Shown: positions 51,425-60,100 of the stretch, one piece after another | Layout: each line of letters starts with the position of its first letter | Position numbering within the stretch: the first letter of the stretch is position 1 | From: JBMNPT01 sp050943735 | GTDB taxonomy: Bacteria > Bacillota > Clostridia > Oscillospirales > RGIG577 | Direction: 5' to 3' | Length of the DNA stretch: 64,000 nucleotides | Assembly: GCA_050943735.1 (NCBI GenBank) | Contig: JBMNPT010000005.1 | Span: 1-64,000, forward strand | Notes under the pieces: model-generated | Databases searched by the model: none | Told to the model about the DNA's origin: nothing | Seen by the model: the letters and a program-made list of their open reading frames with translations, nothing else | Program-made: the position numbers and the translations under genes

Positions 51425-52336
51425 ATGGCATTTAACACACTGGAATTTGCAAAGGTATTTCAGAAGGAACTGGACAAGCTGGTGGTGGCACAGTGCACCA
51501 GCGGCTGGATGGAAAGCAACGCCGGTATGATTCAGTACAGCGGCGGTGATGAAATCAAAATTCCCATGCTGACTGTGGATGGTCTGGCGGATTATGATCG
51601 GGAAGATGGCTTTACCCGCGGTGCAGTCAATCTGAGCTTCCAGACCCTGAAGCTCAGCCAGGACAGAGGCAGAAGTTTTCAGATCGACGCCATGGATGTG
51701 GATGAAACCAGCTTTGGCGCCAGCGTGAGCAATATTGTGGGAGAGTTTCAGCGCAGCCGCGTAGTACCTGAGATTGACAGCTATCGTTACAGCCGCATTG
51801 CTACGCTGTGCAGTGCAGACCATGCCACTACTTATACGGCGGATGCTTCTACCATTCTGACAACGCTGCGGTCCGATATTGAAAACATCTACGAAAAGGC
51901 CGGTGAAATCGATCTGGTGATCACCCTGTCTTCCGCCGCAGCCAATCTGCTGGAAGGCAGCAGTGAATTCAACGCCATGGTGGACGCCGGTGATTTCAAG
52001 AGTGGAGAATACTCCTGCCGCGTACGTTATTTCAATGGCAATCCCATTGTACGTGTCCCCAGTGCTCGTATGAAATCGGCCTATACCTTCTATGATGGTG
52101 TGACCGAAGGACAGACCGCCGGCGGTTTTGTGCCCGCCCCAGAAGCCAAGCAGATCAACTGGATCATCAGCAGCCGCACCGCTCCCATTGCAGTATCCAA
52201 AACCGATCAGGTGCGGATTTTCGATCCCCTGCACAACCAGAGCATGAACGCCTGGAAGGTGGATTACCGCAAGTACCATGATCTCTTTGTACCCACCAAC
52301 AAGCTGGATGAAATGTGGGTCAACATGGAGGGGTAA
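51425..52336 (+). CDS. Major capsid protein (PBSX XkdG-like)
   Basis: A 303-residue coat protein of the PBSX/P22-like HK97-fold type. It starts MAFNTLEFAKVFQKELDKLV and contains the E-loop-like GDEIKIPMLTVDGLADYDRE, DVDETSFGASVSNIVGEFQR and the C-terminal PNPI-type axial domain pieces. Its position directly after the scaffold gene and before connector genes supports the call. The stop of the scaffold gene lies one base before the start. Confidence 0.85.
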   Translation: MAFNTLEFAKVFQKELDKLVVAQCTSGWMESNAGMIQYSGGDEIKIPMLTVDGLADYDREDGFTRGAVNLSFQTLKLSQDRGRSFQIDAMDVDETSFGASVSNIVGEFQRSRVVPEIDSYRYSRIATLCSADHATTYTADASTILTTLRSDIENIYEKAGEIDLVITLSSAAANLLEGSSEFNAMVDAGDFKSGEYSCRVRYFNGNPIVRVPSARMKSAYTFYDGVTEGQTAGGFVPAPEAKQINWIISSRTAPIAVSKTDQVRIFDPLHNQSMNAWKVDYRKYHDLFVPTNKLDEMWVNMEG

Positions 52337-52338
52337 TC

Positions 52339-52632
52339 ATGGATATGGAAGTCCTGGCACAGCGCCTCCTGCAGCGGGAACCGGCACTGGAAACCAGGGA
52401 GACCGCTCTGGAACGCCTGGAAGAGGCGGCCCAGCGGATTCGAAATTATACCCATCTGGATGAGGTGCCGGATGAACTGGAAGGGGTACTGCTCTCCATG
52501 GCACAGCGCCTGGAGGAAGAGGGCGTGGAAGCCATTTACGAAGGGGACACCAAGGTGCAGTACGCTCATACAGAGCCGGAAGCTCTATATTACTCCCAAC
52601 TCAACCGGTTCCGAAAGAGGTGCGGACCATGA
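52339..52632 (+). CDS. Head-tail connector protein
   Basis: A 97-residue helical protein (LAQRLLQREPALETRETALE, LDEVPDELEGVLLSMAQRLE) located where gp6/gp15-type adaptor proteins lie, after the coat gene. These form the ring that joins portal and tail. GGAGGGG precedes ATG 52339. Family assignment rests on size, helix content and gene order. Confidence 0.6.
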   Translation: MDMEVLAQRLLQREPALETRETALERLEEAAQRIRNYTHLDEVPDELEGVLLSMAQRLEEEGVEAIYEGDTKVQYAHTEPEALYYSQLNRFRKRCGP

Positions 52633-52985
52633 CCAGTCGGATTCTACAGCGGCTGATGAATCAACGAGGAGACATCTGGCGCGGTGAAAAACGGGTGGAA
52701 AATGGTGTGCAATTTGTGGAATACCAACTGCTGCAGAGTGGCGTACCCTGCCGGGTATCCCAGATTGGCACTGGGCGTACCATCCTGAAAAAACCTCAGG
52801 GAGAGGAACTCTCTGAAATTGAGCAGGAGCTCAAAGGCTTTTTTCCATGGGACGCAGATGTACAGAGTGGCGATCGGCTGGTGGTGACCCTGAACAAAAC
52901 CCAGCACATTCTGGAGGTGGGTGAGGTTTTTGTATACCAAAACTCCCACCGGGAGTGTAGACTGAGCCGTTTGCAGACGGTATGA
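52629..52985 (+). CDS. Head-closure (stopper) protein candidate
   Basis: A 118-residue, beta-rich protein starting MTSRILQRLMNQRGDIWRGE, with GTILKKPQG-like and DVQSGDRLVVTLNKTQHILE segments resembling the head-closure beta-barrel of siphovirus and myovirus gp16-like proteins. ATG 52629 overlaps the previous stop (ATGA). Assigned by size, fold signs and order. Confidence 0.55.
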   Translation: MTSRILQRLMNQRGDIWRGEKRVENGVQFVEYQLLQSGVPCRVSQIGTGRTILKKPQGEELSEIEQELKGFFPWDADVQSGDRLVVTLNKTQHILEVGEVFVYQNSHRECRLSRLQTV

Positions 52986-52999
52986 AAGGAGAGGGTGAA

Positions 53000-53419
53000 A
53001 TGGAACAGCAAATTCGGCAGGCACTGGTTAAAGCACTGGGTGATGCCCTGCCCCAGTGCCCTCTTCACACCGAGCGGATGCCTCAGCATGGAATTCGAGA
53101 CGGGCTGTGGATCTATCCAGCGGGGCTGGGTCTGGAAGGACGCATTGGCTGTCAGGAGGCCTGGTCACAATGGGAGATTCGCTATCTGCCGCCGATGGAA
53201 ACACCCAGACAAACCATGGTCGAACGACTCCGCCAAGTGGTGGAAGCTGTACAGACTTTGCAGCTGGACGACGGGCCCCTGCGGCCTGTCATCCAGCAGG
53301 CAGAGTGCGACGGTTCCATGGCAGTGGTGCTTTTGCGTGTGAGATGCAGGGTGCGCATTGAACAATCTTCTCCCATGATGCGCAAATTCACCTGGGAGAT
53401 GGAAATGGAGGGAAATTGA
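53000..53419 (+). CDS. Tail completion/terminator protein candidate (XkdJ-like)
   Basis: A 139-residue protein (MEQQIRQALVKALGDALPQC, RQTMVERLRQVVEAVQTLQL, VVLLRVRCRVRIEQ) in the position of the tail-terminator gene between connectors and sheath. Such proteins cap the tail tube and join it to the head. ATG 53000 has GGAGAGGG upstream. Function is inferred from order and size. Confidence 0.6.
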   Translation: MEQQIRQALVKALGDALPQCPLHTERMPQHGIRDGLWIYPAGLGLEGRIGCQEAWSQWEIRYLPPMETPRQTMVERLRQVVEAVQTLQLDDGPLRPVIQQAECDGSMAVVLLRVRCRVRIEQSSPMMRKFTWEMEMEGN

Positions 53420-54703
53420 GTGAACAATACGGGAAATAAAACGTTGCCCGGCGTTTATGTGGATTTTATCAGCAGCCGCCCGCTCACCATTCAGGTGGGC
53501 AGTCAGGGGACTGTACTGCTGCCCATGGCGCTGGATTGGGGCGACAAGGGAAAGGTCACCGAAGTGGTGGCCGGAGATGATACACGTCTCTCTCTGGGAT
53601 ACAGCATGCAGGAGATTCTGCCTCTGCGGGAGGCTATGAAAAATGCTGACCGGGTACTGGTGTATAAGCTCAACGGCGGAGAAAAAGCTTCCGCGACACT
53701 GGGAAGCGGAACGGTAACTGCCGCTCTGCCCGGCAGCCGTGGAAATGCACTTTCTCTTCAGGTGACTGGCGAGGAAGCTCCCTTTGTGGTGGATACCTGG
53801 CTGGATGGTGTTCTGATGGACAGCCAGGAAATTTCGGAGTATTCCGAATTTCAGCCCAATGGGCTGGTGGAGATCAATGAGGCAGGCACTCCTGCCAAGG
53901 CTTTGGTCACCCTTTCCGGCGGTACGGATGAAGAGGAACAGACCACCGACTGGGAGAGCTTTTTGCCATCCGCCCAGACCCTTTTCTTTGACACAATGGC
54001 TTGTATGAGTGACGAAGAATCGGTGAAGGAACAGGTGGTGTCTTTTGTACGGCTGATGCGGGAACAGGAAGGCAAAAAGATTCAGGCAGTGATGGCCAAC
54101 AAGGCGGCCGATTACGAGGGTATCATCTCGGTACAGGGTGGCGTGGTACTGGAGGGGGATGAAATTCTCCCTGCGGAAACCGTATGCGCTTATATTGCCG
54201 GCATGACCGCGGGCGCTGCCATCAATGAGAGCTGCACCCATCACATTTACCAGGGTGCGGTGGATGTGACCAGTCGGATGACCCGCGCTCAAAAAGAAGA
54301 GGCAGTTGGTCAGGGTCACATGATTCTGGATGTGGACGCCGCCGGTCAGGTGTATGTGGTCTATGATATCAATACCCTGCGCTCCGGTCTGCAGGTTGAC
54401 TTCCGTAAAAACCGGGTGCTGCGGGTACTGGATGGGATTCATCAGGATGTGAAGTCTCTCTTTGAGGGCAGCTATCTGGGTAAGGTGAGCAATGACCCCA
54501 ACGGCCGCAGTCTGCTGCGGGGCAGTTTGGTGGAATACTTTGGCAAGCTGGAACAGATGGGCGCCATCACCGGCTTCCAGAGCGATGACATTTCGGTAGA
54601 GCCCGGCAGCGATTCCGACAGTGTGATCATTGGCATTGCTGTGGCTCCGGTGGACAGTTGTGAAAAATTCTACATCACCGTACAGGTGAACCAGGAGGTG
54701 TAA
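53420..54703 (+). CDS. Contractile tail sheath protein (XkdK-like)
   Basis: A 427-residue tail sheath protein. The N-terminal handshake strand NKTLPGVYVDFISSRP is typical, and the C-terminal domain contains NTLRSGLQVDFRKNRVLRVL, KSLFEGSYLGKVSNDPNGR and the final DSCEKFYITVQVNQEV strand that links subunits. Presence of a sheath shows a contractile (myovirus-type) tail. GTG 53420 has GGAGGG 8 bases upstream. The gene directly precedes the tube gene. Confidence 0.9.
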   Translation: MNNTGNKTLPGVYVDFISSRPLTIQVGSQGTVLLPMALDWGDKGKVTEVVAGDDTRLSLGYSMQEILPLREAMKNADRVLVYKLNGGEKASATLGSGTVTAALPGSRGNALSLQVTGEEAPFVVDTWLDGVLMDSQEISEYSEFQPNGLVEINEAGTPAKALVTLSGGTDEEEQTTDWESFLPSAQTLFFDTMACMSDEESVKEQVVSFVRLMREQEGKKIQAVMANKAADYEGIISVQGGVVLEGDEILPAETVCAYIAGMTAGAAINESCTHHIYQGAVDVTSRMTRAQKEEAVGQGHMILDVDAAGQVYVVYDINTLRSGLQVDFRKNRVLRVLDGIHQDVKSLFEGSYLGKVSNDPNGRSLLRGSLVEYFGKLEQMGAITGFQSDDISVEPGSDSDSVIIGIAVAPVDSCEKFYITVQVNQEV

Positions 54704-54704
54704 T

Positions 54705-55178
54705 ATGGCCAATTATGTGAGATTGCGGGATACCATCTCCTCCAAGGAGGGACGGGCCTACATCACCATCAATGGGAAAAATAGAGAACTGTTTGAAATC
54801 AGCCGCCTCAAGGCTTCTTTGCAGTACAAAATTCAAAAACGTCAGATGCTGGGCCATCGTATGGTGCAGCACAAGGTGGTAGGAGCTGAGGGCACCGGTG
54901 AAATGACAATGTATTTCATGAACAGCGAAATGCTACAGCTGGCCCGTCAGTACATCAAAGAGGGCAACCCGGGCTCTCTCAAACTGCAGGTGGTCAATGA
55001 GGATAGCGCCAGCAGTGTGGGCCGTCAAGAAGTGATGCTGCTCAACGTAATGCTGGAACAGGTGCCCATCACCTGTCTGGATGACAGCTCGGACGATCCG
55101 GTAACCATCAGCTGCAGCTTCACCTTTGACGATATCGAAGTGCTGGAGAGCTTTGCTCTGCCGGAAAACTATCGATAA
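54705..55178 (+). CDS. Tail tube protein (XkdM-like)
   Basis: A 157-residue tube protein of the phage contractile-tail type, with ISSKEGRAYITINGKNRELF, FEISRLKASLQYKIQKRQML and the conserved GEGTGEMTMYFMNSEML-like segment. The C-terminal DPVTISCSFTFDDIEVLESF is typical of tube strands. It starts one base after the sheath stop. Confidence 0.88.
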   Translation: MANYVRLRDTISSKEGRAYITINGKNRELFEISRLKASLQYKIQKRQMLGHRMVQHKVVGAEGTGEMTMYFMNSEMLQLARQYIKEGNPGSLKLQVVNEDSASSVGRQEVMLLNVMLEQVPITCLDDSSDDPVTISCSFTFDDIEVLESFALPENYR

Positions 55179-55190
55179 CAGGTGCGGACG

Positions 55191-55700
55191 ATGGAACCGG
55201 AGGTTTACGCCGCACGTTGGGCGGAAGAGTCAGAACCGTTGGCGGAAGAACTGATACAGCTTCAGGAGATGGAAGATTCCATTCAGCAACAGGAATCATG
55301 GATGGAACCGGTGCAGGATGTGGGGGCACAGGTCGCCGGGGAGGAGAGCCTTCAGAGTGCCGAATCCCAGGAAATGCTTGCTGCGGTATCGGAGATTTCT
55401 GTGGATGGAGAAGAAACTACAGGGAGTGGAGAATGGAGCCCTCAAAATCCGCTCCTATTTACGGAGTCTGCTCCGGCAGCCTCGACTACACAGCAGCTTT
55501 GGACTCAAACACTACTCCAGGCAGCCGCTTGGAATACTCTACGCCAGGAGTCCAGTCAGCAGGTGGTGAACAACATCGCGCCCAACATTGTGATCGAAAT
55601 GGGCAATCCGGTGGCAGGTACCACTCCCCAGGCTGTGGCTGAGCAGATTCGCCGGACCTTGCGGGAAGAAATGCTGTGCTGTGCAGAGGGGGTGTACTAA
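55191..55700 (+). CDS. Short tape-measure-like protein
   Basis: A 169-residue protein between the tube and the LysM gene, where PBSX encodes a tape measure of more than 1000 residues. Its first 100 residues are acidic and Gln/Glu-rich (EELIQLQEMEDSIQQQESWM); the last 45 (NNIAPNIVIEMGNPVAG, QAVAEQIRRTLREEM) resemble the conserved end of tape measures and related tail proteins. ATG 55191 has AGGTG upstream. It may be a minimal tape measure giving a very short tail, or a different tail protein; identity is uncertain. Confidence 0.45.
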   Translation: MEPEVYAARWAEESEPLAEELIQLQEMEDSIQQQESWMEPVQDVGAQVAGEESLQSAESQEMLAAVSEISVDGEETTGSGEWSPQNPLLFTESAPAASTTQQLWTQTLLQAAAWNTLRQESSQQVVNNIAPNIVIEMGNPVAGTTPQAVAEQIRRTLREEMLCCAEGVY

Positions 55701-56290
55701 TGGAATATTGTGTGTATTTGACAGAGGGAGCCAGACGGTATCCACTGCCGGTCAATCCTCAGAATATACGGTCCAGTTGGGAGAGTGGTGCCCGGCAGAC
55801 CGCGGTATTGGGGATTGGACAGGTGGTACTGCCCGGAGAAGAAACCCTGGAGCATTTTACCTTTACCGTTCCGCTGGACAATGAGTGGGTGTCGCGGCTG
55901 CGCCGGTGGCGTTCGCAGGGTACTGTACTCACTATGCAGGCGATAGGCAAACAGCTTTACCTGCAGCGGGAAGTGATTCTGTATCGAATGACTCAGACCC
56001 AGCTGGCTGGCCGGGAAGAGGAGTGTGAAGTGGAATTGGAATGGATGGAATACCGGGGGTACCGCAAAGCGGAGCTGCTGCGTAAGCAGTGGCAGGAGGA
56101 AGGAAGTCTTTCTGCCCCGGTATCCTCCGGCGCTACCTATACGGTGGTCAAAGGGGATTGTCTGTGGCGCATTGCGCAGCGAATGCTGGGGGATGGCAGC
56201 CGGTATGGGGAAATTTATCAGCTCAATCAGGACATCATCACCAATCCCAATTTGATCTATCCGGGGCAAGTTCTGCGGCTGCCCGGCTGA
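55700..56290 (+). CDS. LysM-domain tail protein (XkdP-like)
   Basis: A 196-residue protein with a phage tail part (residues 1-135: LPVNPQNIRSSWESGARQTA, FTFTVPLDNEWVSRLRRWRS) and a C-terminal LysM domain (about 143-195: YTVVKGDCLWRIAQRMLGDG, NLIYPGQVLRLPG). PBSX XkdP has the same layout and sits above the baseplate hub. ATG 55700 overlaps the preceding stop (TAATG). Confidence 0.88.
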   Translation: MEYCVYLTEGARRYPLPVNPQNIRSSWESGARQTAVLGIGQVVLPGEETLEHFTFTVPLDNEWVSRLRRWRSQGTVLTMQAIGKQLYLQREVILYRMTQTQLAGREEECEVELEWMEYRGYRKAELLRKQWQEEGSLSAPVSSGATYTVVKGDCLWRIAQRMLGDGSRYGEIYQLNQDIITNPNLIYPGQVLRLPG

Positions 56291-56306
56291 CAGAAAGGAG
56301 AACTTC

Positions 56307-56795
56307 ATGGGAACTTTGGAAGGATTTTTACACCCGGAGGAAATGGGACCCGTTCGGGTCCCCCTTTCTCCCCGGTTTCGGGATGAACAGGGAAATCCCA
56401 TTCAATGGGAGCTGCGTCCTGTATCTGCCCGGGAAAACGAAGCGCTGATCCGCCGGCACACCCGACAGGATACCCAGGGAAACTGGAGATTGGATCGAGC
56501 AGCCTATCGCATGGCCTTTGCAGCCTGCGGGGTGGGGTGTCCCGACTTGGAGGATGCCCAGCTGCAGCAGCGTTACCACGCGCTGGGACGGGAAGATCTG
56601 TTGGGGCGGATGCTGCTGGCGGGAGAATTTGCGGCTCTCTATGAAAAAGTGAGCCGTATCAGCGGCTTTGGACACTCTCTGGAAGATGAGGTGGACGAAG
56701 CAAAAAAAGAATCCGGCACGGTGAGTGGGAATTCGCCTGCGCCCACTATGCCCTTCAGCGGCATCACCTGCTGCCCGGACAGTTCGCAGCCCTGA
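56307..56795 (+). CDS. Tail-assembly chaperone, unshifted form (XkdN-like)
   Basis: A 162-residue protein whose first ~134 residues are XkdN-like: FLHPEEMGPVRVPLSPRF, QDTQGNWRLDRAAYRMAFAA, REDLLGRMLLAGEFAALYEK. Such proteins coat the tape measure during tail assembly. At codon 134 the message has the slippery run A-AAA-AAA (56702-56708); beyond it, the zero-frame tail (ESGTVSGNSPAPTMPFSG) looks non-conserved. ATG 56307 has AAAGGAG 6 bases upstream. Its place after LysM rather than before the tape measure is unusual. Confidence 0.82.
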   Translation: MGTLEGFLHPEEMGPVRVPLSPRFRDEQGNPIQWELRPVSARENEALIRRHTRQDTQGNWRLDRAAYRMAFAACGVGCPDLEDAQLQQRYHALGREDLLGRMLLAGEFAALYEKVSRISGFGHSLEDEVDEAKKESGTVSGNSPAPTMPFSGITCCPDSSQP

Positions 56796-56851
56796 GCAGG
56801 CGGGAAAAAGCATTCATCTGGGCTTCGGCCCTGGTGGAAAAGGAGGGATGA
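56702..56851 (+). CDS. -1 frameshift extension of the tail-assembly chaperone (G-T-type)
   Basis: Slipping back one base on A-AAA-AAA (56702-56708) opens a frame that continues to TGA 56849-56851, adding about 47 residues: HGEWEFACAHYALQRHH, then LLPGQFAALSRREKAFIWAS. The motif PxxFxALxxREKAFxxAS is the hallmark of the T part in gpG/gpGT-type tail chaperones, so a 181-residue fused product is expected. The extension ends two bases before the next start codon, which fits tight gene packing and shows the frame is under selection. Confidence 0.8.
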   Translation, partial: KKRIRHGEWEFACAHYALQRHHLLPGQFAALSRREKAFIWASALVEKEG

Positions 56852-56852
56852 C

Positions 56853-57806
56853 ATGCAGCTGTGGCTGGAAAACAGACAAACCGGTCAGATGGTGGAAATC
56901 ACCGGCGCTTGTGTGGAAATTCAGCTGTGTCATAAGCGCAACAATGGAGCCTCCGTTTTGGATGTGACCTGGCTGTGTGAAGAGGTGTTCTTTGAAAATG
57001 GATGCACCATTCGGCTCACCGATGGACAGCAATGTGCTTTTCACGGGAGGCTTTTCAGATGGAGCCGATCCAGCGACGGATTGGTTCACCTGCACGCGTA
57101 CGATCAGCTGCGCTATCTAAAAGCCAAGGACACCATGCTTTTGCAAGGCCGTTCCCTGGCCAGCCTATTGCGGGAAATGTGCCGGGTCTTTCAGCTGAAA
57201 GCGGGCACTATGGAAGATCCGCCGGGCTTGGTACAGGATGAAATGCTGGTGGGTCAAACGCTGCTGGACATTCTGTATCGCAAAATCGCAGAAGTACAGC
57301 GCCTCACCGGCAAAGCGTATATTCTGCGGGACGAGGACGGAGCCATCTGTCTTCGGGCGGAGGATTCTCTGCATCTGCCGCTGTTGCTGGCGGATGAGAC
57401 CACCTGCCTTTCCTATGAGGTGGAGAGAGATATTGACCGGGATACCTGCAATCGGGTGGTACTGGCTCACGAAAGCATCGTGTTTGGCATGCGCAAGGTC
57501 TATGAGACAGCGGACGCCCAGCAGACCCAGCAGTATGGGGTTTTGCAGTATTATCAGCGGGTGAATCAGAATCTCACGTCAGCTCAAATCCGCGCCATCG
57601 GTGAAAATCTGCTGGCGGAAAAAAAGGGAGAGAGATACCGCATATCCCTGTCGGCGATCTCTGATCTCTCTGTACAGGGTGGGAGTGTGATTGGCGTTAC
57701 ACTGGATGGCCTGGGACAGGGATTGTATCGGGTTTTGCAGGTCACCCATCGGCTGCAGAGCGGACGGGAGACCATGGAATTGGAGGTGGAAAATATTGCT
57801 GGATGA
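56853..57806 (+). CDS. Baseplate hub protein (XkdQ/gpD-like)
   Basis: A 317-residue tail hub protein of the gp27/gpD type. Segments include CVEIQLCHKRNNGASVLDVT, ENGCTIRLTDGQQCAFHGRL, QVQRL-like KIAEVQRLTGKAYILRDEDG, and the C-terminal GSVIGVTLDGLGQGLYRVLQ. ATG 56853 has AAGGAGG inside the end of the frameshift extension. Its stop overlaps the next start. Confidence 0.85.
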   Translation: MQLWLENRQTGQMVEITGACVEIQLCHKRNNGASVLDVTWLCEEVFFENGCTIRLTDGQQCAFHGRLFRWSRSSDGLVHLHAYDQLRYLKAKDTMLLQGRSLASLLREMCRVFQLKAGTMEDPPGLVQDEMLVGQTLLDILYRKIAEVQRLTGKAYILRDEDGAICLRAEDSLHLPLLLADETTCLSYEVERDIDRDTCNRVVLAHESIVFGMRKVYETADAQQTQQYGVLQYYQRVNQNLTSAQIRAIGENLLAEKKGERYRISLSAISDLSVQGGSVIGVTLDGLGQGLYRVLQVTHRLQSGRETMELEVENIAG

Positions 57807-58059
57807 AATTAAGGAAATCGCCCAGCGTGTGGTGGACAGCAACACCTTTTTACAGCTGGGAACCGGACGGGTGCGTTCGGTCAGCCCCTTGACGGTGGAA
57901 TTGACCTCCAATGGGCTGGTGCTGCCCAATGTGATGTTGATGGTAGGAGCCTCTCTGAGTGAGAGCGACCGCTTTCAAAATCTGGAAGGCGGAGAGCAGC
58001 TGTTGCTGCTGGGCCCCGCTTGCGGCGGGAAATTTGCAGTATTGGACGTGATGCTATGA
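57796..58059 (+). CDS. Small baseplate protein (XkdR/DUF2577-like)
   Basis: An 87-residue protein starting at TTG 57796, overlapping the hub gene by 11 bp, with GGAGG 9 bases upstream. The sequence LGTGRVRSVSPLTVELTSNG and GGEQLLLLGPACGGKF is beta-rich like the short OB-fold baseplate protein encoded at this place in PBSX. It may serve as a spike-adaptor, since no separate spike gene is seen. Confidence 0.7.
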   Translation: MLDEIKEIAQRVVDSNTFLQLGTGRVRSVSPLTVELTSNGLVLPNVMLMVGASLSESDRFQNLEGGEQLLLLGPACGGKFAVLDVML

Positions 58060-58445
58060 CCGGCGCAGGATATGAAACCATTTGGGATAAAGCCCTGGAA
58101 GGCCCCAGCCGCACCTTCTGTATTTCTCTGGAAAACGGAAGGATGCAGGGAATGTGTGACGGCGTGGAAAGCGTACGTCAGGCGGTGTGGAAATGCCTGG
58201 CCACCCAGCGGGGAGAGCATTTGATCTATGGCCCCTATTACGGGCTGGATCGAAATGCACTGGTACAGGCGGATCCCGCCCAATTGCAGGCTGCCGCGGA
58301 ACAGGCTGTCCGCAGCGCTCTATTGCGGGACCCCAGAGTCTGGTCGGTGGATCGGGTACAGGCCCTCCGTCAGGGTGACAGCCTTTCCCTGACGGTGGAA
58401 GTGACCACCCGGTTTGGTACCGTCCAGTTGACAGAGGAGGTGTGA
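58056..58445 (+). CDS. gp25-like baseplate wedge protein (XkdS/DUF2634)
   Basis: A 129-residue wedge protein, with the gp25/lysozyme-like core GVESVRQAVWKCLATQRGEH, LIYGPYYGLDRNAL and the C-terminal VEVTTRFGTVQLTEEV. It initiates sheath assembly on the baseplate in contractile systems. ATG 58056 overlaps the previous stop (ATGCTATGA region). Confidence 0.85.
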   Translation: MTGAGYETIWDKALEGPSRTFCISLENGRMQGMCDGVESVRQAVWKCLATQRGEHLIYGPYYGLDRNALVQADPAQLQAAAEQAVRSALLRDPRVWSVDRVQALRQGDSLSLTVEVTTRFGTVQLTEEV

Positions 58446-58446
58446 G

Positions 58447-59523
58447 ATGTTTGAAGAAATGACCTTTGATAAATTGATGGAGGGAATGCTTTCCCATGTG
58501 AGTGACACCCTGGACAAACGGGAAGGCAGTGTGGTGTACGACATGCTTTCCCCTATGGCGGCAGAACTTGCCGGGCATTACAGCCAGCTGGGAGCGGCAC
58601 TGGAACTGCTGTTCTGGGAAACCTCCTCCGGCATTTGGTTGGATCGCTTGGGAGAACAGTTTGGCATTCCCCGCCGTCAGGCTACCAATGCAGTGTACCG
58701 GGGTGTTTTTACCGATCAGGAGGACTTGCCTGCTCAGGTGGAAACCGGCAGTCGGTTTCGCTGGGAGGAATATACTTTCGCGGTAGAGGATTCTCTGGGA
58801 GAGGGAAAGTATACGCTGGTTTGTGAGCAACCGGGAAGCGGTGCCAATGCGGCTACCGGAACCATTCTCCCGGTGCTCAATCTGCCCTCTCTGCAGTCGG
58901 CAGTGCTGGAACAGCTGCTGGAAGAAGGAACTGACCAGGAAAGCGATGAACAGTACAGGGCCCGGGCGATGGAGCTGCTGGCGCGTCCCGCCTTTGCGGG
59001 CAATATATCTGCCTATCAGGAAGAGACGTTGTCCATTGGGGGAGTGGGATGTGTCAAGGTTTTCCCCGTCTTTGATGGAGGCGGTACAGTGGGGCTGGTG
59101 ATTGGAAACGCCCAGGGACGTGCAGTGGATGAAATGGTACTGCAAAAAGTACAGGAGCATTATGCGCTGGAGGGAGAACAGAGCGTCACTCCCATTGGCC
59201 ATCAGGTGACTGTCAAAAGCTGTGTGGATCGGACTGTACCAGTGGAGCTGGCGGTGGATTTGGTGCCGGAGGCTGACTGGAGCAGTGTACAGTCACAGGT
59301 TCAGAATCGGGTGGCCCAATGGATGAGTCAGATTGATTTTGAGGAAGAGAGAGTGTTTGTAGCGCGGCTGATGGCGGCAGTACTGGAGGTGGACGGTGTG
59401 GCTGACGTCCCCATGGCTCAGGTGAAGCTGGATGGCAAAAATGCCAATCTGGTGCTGCAAAAAGATATGGAAACTTTTGAAACACCGGTCTGCGGAACAG
59501 TGACGGTAAGGCAGGTGAGCTGA
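58447..59523 (+). CDS. Baseplate J-like protein (XkdT)
   Basis: A 358-residue baseplate wedge protein of the gpJ/gp6 family. Family signs include KREGSVVYDMLSPMAAELAG, YQEETLSIGGVGCVKVFPVF and the domain-end VDGVADVPMAQVKLDGKNAN. It forms the ring that triggers contraction. One base separates it from the wedge gene before it. Confidence 0.9.
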   Translation: MFEEMTFDKLMEGMLSHVSDTLDKREGSVVYDMLSPMAAELAGHYSQLGAALELLFWETSSGIWLDRLGEQFGIPRRQATNAVYRGVFTDQEDLPAQVETGSRFRWEEYTFAVEDSLGEGKYTLVCEQPGSGANAATGTILPVLNLPSLQSAVLEQLLEEGTDQESDEQYRARAMELLARPAFAGNISAYQEETLSIGGVGCVKVFPVFDGGGTVGLVIGNAQGRAVDEMVLQKVQEHYALEGEQSVTPIGHQVTVKSCVDRTVPVELAVDLVPEADWSSVQSQVQNRVAQWMSQIDFEEERVFVARLMAAVLEVDGVADVPMAQVKLDGKNANLVLQKDMETFETPVCGTVTVRQVS

Positions 59524-59524
59524 T

Positions 59525-60082
59525 TTGTGGTGTGAAGAGGAAATTCGCCTGCAGGAACATTTGCCTCAGTGGTATGCCGGGATCCGTGAGGCGGCGCTGA
59601 TTCAGCAGGGAGCCCAGACAGAACTGGAAAACTTCCGCGTGACATTGCACGATGGTTTGCGGACCATCTGTACCTTGGCTCTGGAACCTACTGTTTTGGA
59701 GATTTACCGACGCATGTTTCAGCTGGAACCACAGAGCCATCCGGAAAAGCAGATGGATATTATTCGTTCCTGTTTTCAAAGCCGGCTGCCCATCAATCAG
59801 AATCGGGTGGAGCAGGTGGGCATGACTCTGATGGGGGAAAACAGTCAACTCCGATTGGATATCGACAGAGAAAAATATATCTGTCATGCCAAGTATAAGG
59901 CCGATATGTCCCAAAACAGAGAAGAGACCATTTACGCGAAGCTGCGGGCTATGATCCCAGCCAATATGATTCTTTCTCTGGCCTATGATTACGTGGAATG
60001 GGGACAAATTCAGCACATCACCTGGCAGCAGGCAGCCACCCTCACCTGGGATGGACTGCGGCAGCAAGGGGATTCACTATAG
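59525..60082 (+). CDS. Baseplate/tail protein (XkdU/DUF2313, gpI-like)
   Basis: A 185-residue protein at the position of XkdU, the gpI-like connector between baseplate and fibres. It begins at TTG 59525 with GGTGAG upstream (LWCEEEIRLQEHLPQWYAGI) and contains ILRSCFQSRLPINQNRV-like and AMIPANMILSLAYDYVEWGQ segments typical of the family. No tail-fibre gene follows: the next item is a terminator and a host promoter. Confidence 0.8.
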   Translation: MWCEEEIRLQEHLPQWYAGIREAALIQQGAQTELENFRVTLHDGLRTICTLALEPTVLEIYRRMFQLEPQSHPEKQMDIIRSCFQSRLPINQNRVEQVGMTLMGENSQLRLDIDREKYICHAKYKADMSQNREETIYAKLRAMIPANMILSLAYDYVEWGQIQHITWQQAATLTWDGLRQQGDSL

Positions 60083-60100
60083 AGAGCCGCAAGGCGGGAA

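Noticed and set aside
55191..55700. Assignment as the tail-assembly chaperone
   Set aside because: The XkdN-like sequence with a frameshift site is at 56307-56851; this protein lacks those motifs.
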